Shown: positions 20,788 through 25,362 of the stretch, piece after piece
How the letters are laid out: every line of letters starts with the position of its first letter
How positions within the stretch are numbered: the first letter of the stretch is position 1
Origin: Campylobacterota bacterium
Lineage (GTDB): Bacteria > Campylobacterota > Campylobacteria > Campylobacterales > Sulfurovaceae
DNA: 25,362 bases
Assembly: GCA_011330645.1 (NCBI GenBank)
Contig: DRQB01000006.1
Location: forward strand, 1 to 25,362
Direction of reading: 5' to 3'
Position numbers and translations under genes: made by a program
The notes under the pieces: model-generated
What the model saw: the letters and a program-made list of their open reading frames with translations, nothing else
Database searches by the model: none
Told to the model about the DNA's origin: nothing

Positions 20788-21360
20788 ATGAAAAGAGTAC
20801 TTAATTTATTTATAACACAGGAAAAAAAATTACGTAAAGCCTCGATACCTTGGATTATGTTACTTGTAAGTTCAACAGGACAGGCTTCATGTTCAAAGCT
20901 GGCAAAATTTGCGGGGATGAGTCAACATACACTTGAACATATTGTGAATAGACTTGTAAAAGTAGAGACAACTACAGGGAAATACACGACTAAAAATCAT
21001 CAAACAGGTGCTTATGGTCGGTACCAAATTATGCCAAGTACAGCAAAGTATTATGCAGAAAAATTACATATTCCAAAAAATCAATGGAAAAAACCCTACA
21101 ATCAAGACAAAATATTTCGAGCAATTATGAAAGATAATATAAAAAGTTTAAGACGAAATGGACATAAAGTTTCTGCCTTTTCTCTTTATGCAACGCATCA
21201 ACAAGGTGCAGGTGGGTTTAATGCCATTATGAAAGGTAAAACCCTTACCAAAAGATTGGAGAAGAGTTTACGACAAAATTTACCATCGGAACTTGCAAAA
21301 GTCAAAAAATCACAACTGAGAATTACATGGATTAAGTATTGGAAGCGTAAACTAGGATAA
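20788..21360 (+). CDS. Small exported lytic transglycosylase-like protein (SLT/lysozyme fold)
   Basis: Probable muramidase that cleaves the peptidoglycan glycan chain. 190 aa. The N-terminus is a basic stretch followed by a hydrophobic segment (about 20-33, SIPWIMLLVSSTGQA), a likely signal peptide with a long n-region. The catalytic Glu is probably E60 in VNRLVKVETTTGK; GAYGRYQIMPST (74-85) is the GxYGxxQIMP motif of the SLT fold, and SLYATHQQGAGGFNAIMKG (132-150) matches the usual AxNxGxG segment with His-Gln in place of Tyr-Asn. It has no LysM or other binding domain. Single gene with its own promoter; AAGG lies before the ATG. Confidence 0.8.
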   Translation: MKRVLNLFITQEKKLRKASIPWIMLLVSSTGQASCSKLAKFAGMSQHTLEHIVNRLVKVETTTGKYTTKNHQTGAYGRYQIMPSTAKYYAEKLHIPKNQWKKPYNQDKIFRAIMKDNIKSLRRNGHKVSAFSLYATHQQGAGGFNAIMKGKTLTKRLEKSLRQNLPSELAKVKKSQLRITWIKYWKRKLG

Positions 21361-21386
21361 TAATTTATTCCTAAAGGTTAATATGT

Positions 21387-21989
21387 ATGCTTAAAATGAA
21401 ATACGCAGGGCCAAAAGTTGAAATTTCTCAGCATGGTATTCATTATGATAAAGCGCAGGAAGACACTTATGTGTATTTAATGGTTGCTTTGGAAATTCTA
21501 CAAGATATTGACAATGATTACAGCCAAAAAGAGTGTTATACCCATGATTATAAAAAGGAAAATTTTCAAGAAGAAAAATTACATCATATTTTAAAATCTT
21601 ATGAAAAAGAGATAGAAAATCATGCAGAAAAAGAGTATCAAGATTTTGAAGAAAAAATAGCACATGAAATCACACATGTACAAAATATACCTCACTTGAC
21701 GGCAATAGAAAAAGAAGTTTGGATAAAAAATATAGAGCTTATGAAGTCCTATAGACTTCAAAGAACCATCAATAAAATATATTATGAACACTGCATAGAA
21801 AATACACGAAAATTACTCATTCACAAAAAAATAAAATCTCTTACCACACCTTTTGATAAAAACTTTTTCCATGTACTGCATTCGTTGAAAGATACCTTAA
21901 TTATGGGGCACCCCTCTTTTGATGCGACTATCCAAGAAGAAATTAATCAAGTAGGAGACTTAACGATTACCCTCAATATTAAAAATTAA
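21387..21989 (+). CDS. Conserved Campylobacterota protein of unknown function, 200 aa
   Basis: Not assigned to a function. 200 aa, soluble, charged, no signal or TM. The start MKYAGPKVEISQHGIHYD (from residue 4) followed by DTYVYLMVALEIL is a pattern I recall in hypothetical proteins of several Campylobacterota. The middle is helical and rich in Glu, Lys and His, and the end GDLTITLNIKN looks like a closing strand. AAAGG is 9 nt before the ATG at 21387; a start at 21396 (MKYAGPK) is also possible. It lies 26 bp after the transglycosylase gene and may be co-transcribed; convergent with tgt after 18 bp. Confidence 0.75.
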   Translation: MLKMKYAGPKVEISQHGIHYDKAQEDTYVYLMVALEILQDIDNDYSQKECYTHDYKKENFQEEKLHHILKSYEKEIENHAEKEYQDFEEKIAHEITHVQNIPHLTAIEKEVWIKNIELMKSYRLQRTINKIYYEHCIENTRKLLIHKKIKSLTTPFDKNFFHVLHSLKDTLIMGHPSFDATIQEEINQVGDLTITLNIKN

Positions 21990-22007
21990 CCGTAAGTGCT
22001 ACAGTAT

Positions 22008-23132
22008 CTATTTGATTTTTCGTTTTTTATAAAAGTCTTCTCTAAAAGATTCAAATCTCTCTTCCATAATAGCCTCTCTCATCTCTTTCATCAGATTAAG
22101 ATAATAGAAGAGGTTATGGATGGTTCCTAGTCTAAAGTAAGTAATTTCTCTGGCACGGTACAGATGACGTAAATATGCACGTGAATAGGTTTGACATACC
22201 ATACACGCACATTCTGGGTCAAGAGGGCTGTCATCTGTTGTGTACTCAGCTTTTTTGATGTTCACTTTTCCAAAGCTGGTAAAAAGTGTTCCATTACGCG
22301 CATTTCGTGTGGGCATAACACAATCAAACATATCCACCCCACGTGCTACATTTTCTACCAAATCTTCAGGAGTACCCACTCCCATGAGATAACGTGGTTT
22401 TTCTTCTGGCATAAATTGTGTTGTCCACTCTACCGTGTCATACATATCTTGGTTGGCTTCACCAACGCTTAGACCTCCTATGGCAAAACCGTCATAATCC
22501 ATAGCACACAACTCTTTGGCAGACTTTTCTCTAAAGCTTTTATCTGTACCTCCTTGAATGATGGCAAATATATTTTGCTCTACACCAATACCTTCTTTTT
22601 GTTTTTCTCTAAAATAATCAATGCTTTCCTGTGCCCAGCGTGTCGTACGGTCAATACTTGCAGCAATACGCTTTTGCGTGGCAGGAAGCGCAACAAGGTC
22701 ATCCAGTATCATCATAATGTCTGAACCTAGATTATGTTGGATGTCTATAACTTTTTTCGGGGTAAAGTAATGTTTAGACCCATCTAAGTGAGAAGCAAAG
22801 GTAATGCCTCCTTCATCTATCTTGACATTGTCAGAGAGAGAAAAGGCTTGAAATCCTCCACTATCCGTTAAAAATGACTTAGGATATTTTGTAAACCCAT
22901 GTAGTTTACCCATTTTGGCTACAACATCATCTCCTGGGCGGATATACATATGGTAGGTATTGGCAAGAATAATCTCTGGTTGTATAAATGTAGCTAAATC
23001 ACTGGCATCGAGTGCCTTCACTGCACCTACTGTACCTACTGGCATAAAGACTGGTGTTTGTATCGTAGAATGTGCTGTTTTAATCGTACAGGCTCGGGCA
23101 AAGCCATCTTTTTTATCTATCTGAAATTGCAT
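22008..23132 (-). CDS. tgt: tRNA-guanine (queuine) transglycosylase
   Basis: Exchanges G34 in GU(N)-anticodon tRNAs for preQ1 in queuosine synthesis. 374 aa, normal length. The general base region is FLTDSGGFQAFSL (D90), the substrate pocket IIQGGTD and GFAIGGLSVGE, and the nucleophile is D270 in DMFDCVMPTRNARNGT. The zinc site is complete: C308, C310, C313 (CACMVC) and H339, with the same spacing as the Zymomonas enzyme. The ribosome site is weak (AAGGG about 13 nt upstream). Divergent from the COG3400 gene; in Campylobacter the order tgt / TrkA_C-domain gene / aroB is also found, as far as I recall. Confidence 0.97.
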   Translation of the reverse strand: MQFQIDKKDGFARACTIKTAHSTIQTPVFMPVGTVGAVKALDASDLATFIQPEIILANTYHMYIRPGDDVVAKMGKLHGFTKYPKSFLTDSGGFQAFSLSDNVKIDEGGITFASHLDGSKHYFTPKKVIDIQHNLGSDIMMILDDLVALPATQKRIAASIDRTTRWAQESIDYFREKQKEGIGVEQNIFAIIQGGTDKSFREKSAKELCAMDYDGFAIGGLSVGEANQDMYDTVEWTTQFMPEEKPRYLMGVGTPEDLVENVARGVDMFDCVMPTRNARNGTLFTSFGKVNIKKAEYTTDDSPLDPECACMVCQTYSRAYLRHLYRAREITYFRLGTIHNLFYYLNLMKEMREAIMEERFESFREDFYKKRKIK

Positions 23133-23137
23133 TGTGT

Positions 23138-23143
23138 TATAAT
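23138..23143 (+). promoter_or_regulatory. Candidate -10 box of the COG3400-aroB pair
   Basis: TATAAT on the plus strand, 52 bp before the proposed ATC start; no clear -35 box, and the region lies just ahead of the divergent tgt start. Confidence 0.35.
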
Positions 23144-23194
23144 ATCCCTTAAAATAATTGAGAAATTATATCTAAAACACCTAGAGGATATCGC

Positions 23195-24637
23195 ATCAAA
23201 AATATATTAATCTTAGCCAGTGGTAGTGTTGCTAAACATTTCATAGATTGGGTAAGTAAAAAAAGAGTTGCTGAAAATCAATATTATGTGACATGCTACA
23301 AAGCAGGAACCACGCCTCCCAAAGTAGGGAAAAATATTACACTGATTGATGCAGACCCCACTAGCTACTCAAAACTATCACGTATTATGCGTGATACACA
23401 TTATAGTAATGTTTTTATTGTGATGGAAGATATGGAAGATGCAGAATATGTCCTTAAAAATATTGCACTCATTGATCCAAAAACAAGAACGATACTTGTG
23501 AACCAGTGGGATAATGATGAGATAGGAAAAGAAGCTGAAAACATCACAGTCATACATAGTGATGAACTGATGGCTGCACACCTTTATGATCATCTACCTA
23601 ATGTTCCTTTAGTTGCACAGAATGTTGGTTTAGGAAGAGGTGAGATTATGGAAATACATGTTCCTTTTGGGAGTTCTTATGCCTATAGACATGTGGGAAG
23701 TATACTTCAACGTAAATGGAAAATTGCAGCCATCTATCGAGATGAGAAACAGATACTTCCTACAACTGCAACCATGGTACGTCCTAATGATACCCTTTTA
23801 GTTGTAGGAAAACCTCTTGTATTAGATGGCGTTTATAAAACAATCAATAAACGTATTGGGCTATTCCCCGAACCATTTGGAAAAGATATTTATTTACTTT
23901 TAGACTTTAGATATGATAAAAAGAATGCCCTTATGTATTTAAAAGAGGGGATTTATCTTTTAGAAAAACTTGAAAATAAATCTCTTTATGTTCGTATTTT
24001 ATATCCAAATGATTTTGCACTCATTGATGAATTAAAAAGTTATGAAACTGAAAATATCATGGTTTCTGTTTCCTATGAGAGTGAAGAGGTAAAAAATATC
24101 ATTGAGTATGATATCCATCAACATGATATAGGTATTGTCATGAATAGTATTAAAGCATTTGAAGCAGATGACTTAAAAAATACACTTTATGATCTGAGAA
24201 AACTTGTATATTTATTTGGTGATAAACTACTATATAATATCAAAAAATGTGTGGTACTGATGAGCGGTAATGAAAAAATGGAATCTATTTCTGCTACGGC
24301 ATTTGATATCTCTGAATCCCTTGGGCTAACGCTTATGTTAGGCGATTTCGACCCAGAAGGTGATTTTGAGAGTAAAAAAATGATTATTGAACATTATGAG
24401 ACGCTTACACATATTTTTAACATGAAGATAGATATTGAACAAAAGATTGCTAATCCTATCCGGGAACTTTCAAATATGAATGAAATTCTTCAGGTAGCCC
24501 CTTTTGAAAAAGATCTTAATACTGATAGTTTTATGAAACTTATTTCTACTAAAATACAGGACTTTATACTCACAACAACCAGACATCCCAAATTACTTGT
24601 TCCTTTTGCACTCACAGAAGGAAAAGAAGAGACATAA
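23195..24637 (+). CDS. COG3400-type protein with TrkA_C (RCK) domain, apparent ATC start
   Basis: Probable cytoplasmic ligand- or nucleotide-binding protein of the TrkA/RCK type; function unknown. About 480 aa. The frame is open upstream of the first usable canonical start (GTG at 23288), and those 31 extra codons encode IKNILILASGSVAKHFIDWV, a Rossmann strand-loop-helix that family members need. No ATG, GTG or TTG exists between the in-frame stop at 23159 and 23288; ATC at 23195 has AGAGG 7 nt upstream and is at the place where relatives begin. After the TrkA_N-like half (about 1-135), VPLVAQNVGLGRGEIMEIHVP to VVGKP (about 138-212) is a TrkA_C domain; the C-terminal half is unassigned. aroB follows after 98 bp. 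Confidence 0.8.
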   Translation: MKNILILASGSVAKHFIDWVSKKRVAENQYYVTCYKAGTTPPKVGKNITLIDADPTSYSKLSRIMRDTHYSNVFIVMEDMEDAEYVLKNIALIDPKTRTILVNQWDNDEIGKEAENITVIHSDELMAAHLYDHLPNVPLVAQNVGLGRGEIMEIHVPFGSSYAYRHVGSILQRKWKIAAIYRDEKQILPTTATMVRPNDTLLVVGKPLVLDGVYKTINKRIGLFPEPFGKDIYLLLDFRYDKKNALMYLKEGIYLLEKLENKSLYVRILYPNDFALIDELKSYETENIMVSVSYESEEVKNIIEYDIHQHDIGIVMNSIKAFEADDLKNTLYDLRKLVYLFGDKLLYNIKKCVVLMSGNEKMESISATAFDISESLGLTLMLGDFDPEGDFESKKMIIEHYETLTHIFNMKIDIEQKIANPIRELSNMNEILQVAPFEKDLNTDSFMKLISTKIQDFILTTTRHPKLLVPFALTEGKEET

Positions 24638-24640
24638 ACC

Positions 24641-24662
24641 TCATAGAAAACCTCTTCTATGA
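24641..24662 (+). repeat. Short hairpin between the COG3400 gene and aroB
   Basis: TCATAGAA, loop AACCTC, TTCTATGA: a perfect 8-bp stem 4 bp after the stop. No U-run follows, so it is not a typical terminator; it may be a processing or stability element in a shared transcript. Confidence 0.35.
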
Positions 24663-24735
24663 CGCAGTACAACGAGATTTAACCACAATGGTGATAAAAT
24701 AGAAGAAATTATGTTTTATCTCAAGGTTTCTCTAG

Positions 24736-25362
24736 ATGATTGTCCCAATTGAATTAGTAAATACAAGCAATATAAAATATGACATCACAATTGATGCATT
24801 GCCCTCACTGCACTTCGATACCAATGTTGTTATCGTTACAAATCCAACTGTTTCGGGATACCATCTCCAAACACTTTTAAAAAAGATCTCTGCCACAACA
24901 CTGAATGTCGTTACCATACCCGATGGAGAAGAATATAAAACATTAGAAACCGTTGAGAATATACTCAATGCATGTTTTGAACATAAACTGGATAGGAAAT
25001 CTTTACTCATTGCTTTTGGGGGAGGGGTCATAGGAGATATGACAGGTTTTACTGCCAGCCTTTACCAAAGGGGGATTGACTTTATCCAGATACCTACCAC
25101 ACTGCTTTCTCAGGTAGATGCTTCCGTAGGTGGGAAAACTGGGGTGAACAACAAGTACGGTAAAAACCTCATAGGCGCCTTCTATCAGCCCAACGCTGTC
25201 TACATTGACCCACTATTTTTGGAGACACTACCTCCACGTGAGTTTGCTGCAGGTGTTGCTGAAGTCGTAAAAATGGCTGTGATGTTTGACAAAGACTTTT
25301 TCCACTACCTGCAAGGTGCAGACCTCAATAACGTAGATACTATCAAAGAGATGATTGCCAAA
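24736..25362 (+). CDS. aroB: 3-dehydroquinate synthase (5' part, 209 codons)
   Basis: Second step of the shikimate pathway: DAHP to 3-dehydroquinate, NAD- and metal-dependent. The window holds 209 of about 345 codons. Visible are the NAD-binding IPDGEEYKTLETV (around 56-68), FGGGVIGDMTGFTASLYQRGIDF (around 95-117), PTTLLSQVDASVGGKTGVN (around 121-139) and NLIGAFYQP (around 145-153), and the start of the metal-ligand region AAGVAEVVKM, where Glu is the first Zn ligand. AAGG lies 9 nt before the ATG. The reading frame is intact to the window edge. Confidence 0.96.
   Translation, partial: MIVPIELVNTSNIKYDITIDALPSLHFDTNVVIVTNPTVSGYHLQTLLKKISATTLNVVTIPDGEEYKTLETVENILNACFEHKLDRKSLLIAFGGGVIGDMTGFTASLYQRGIDFIQIPTTLLSQVDASVGGKTGVNNKYGKNLIGAFYQPNAVYIDPLFLETLPPREFAAGVAEVVKMAVMFDKDFFHYLQGADLNNVDTIKEMIAK

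Noticed and set aside
23288..24637. GTG 23288 as start of the COG3400-type gene
   Set aside because: It would remove the first Rossmann strand and helix, which are clearly coded in the same open frame upstream.
24641..24662. Hairpin before aroB as an intrinsic terminator
   Set aside because: No U-run follows the 8-bp stem, and aroB has no obvious promoter of its own, so read-through seems more likely.

Overview
The window looks like chromosomal DNA of a Campylobacterota (epsilonproteobacterial) organism, most likely a Sulfurovum- or Sulfurimonas-like sulfur oxidiser. This is inferred from the A+T-rich composition, the gene orders ctpA-purC-purS-purQ-(unknown)-plsC and tgt/COG3400 gene/aroB (orders I recall from Campylobacter relatives), and several small proteins that I associate only with this phylum. 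No phage, IS transposase, CRISPR array, rRNA or tRNA was seen. The genus call is inference; no search was run.

Region 1 (1-9273, all minus strand) is a metal-handling block. Upstream comes an 86-aa HTH-like protein, an SO_0444-type Cu/Zn efflux permease with two Cys clusters, a 59-aa zinc-ribbon membrane protein and a CDF (CzcD-type) exporter. After a 130-bp promoter gap comes an Sco/SenC copper chaperone, a CzcI-like Cys/His periplasmic protein, and a full tripartite RND efflux system: TolC-like outer membrane protein, a membrane fusion protein with a His-rich insert, and a CusA/CzcA pump whose last residues run off the window. Together these can move metal from cytoplasm to periplasm (CDF, permease) and from periplasm to outside (RND), with Sco and the CzcI-like protein binding metal in the periplasm.

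Region 2 (9367-14087, minus) is a tightly packed housekeeping operon: ctpA, purC, purS, purQ, an SH3-like membrane protein and plsC. Most junctions are 1-nt overlaps or 1-nt gaps. Divergent from it is clpB (14294-16867, plus). Its promoter TTGACA-18-TATAAT overlaps a sequence resembling the HspR operator (HAIR).

Region 3 (16974-21989) is a set of small accessory genes: a 59-aa exported peptide, a methyltransferase coupled to an NlpC/P60-like lipoprotein, an exported helical protein with an internal duplication, a 113-aa unknown, a gamma-glutamylcyclotransferase-like protein, a 5'-nucleotidase, a small lytic transglycosylase and a 200-aa unknown. The 314-bp gap 18694-19007 holds an exact FNR-type box and a 108-bp element bounded by a perfect 15-bp inverted repeat; it is the least explained stretch of the window.

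Region 4 (22008-25362) has tgt (minus), then on the plus strand a COG3400/TrkA_C-domain protein that seems to start at an ATC codon, and the first 209 codons of aroB.

Most of the window is ordinary core genome. The items most worth a second look are the 108-bp inverted-repeat element, the ATC start, the HAIR-like site at clpB, and the composition of the metal-efflux block.
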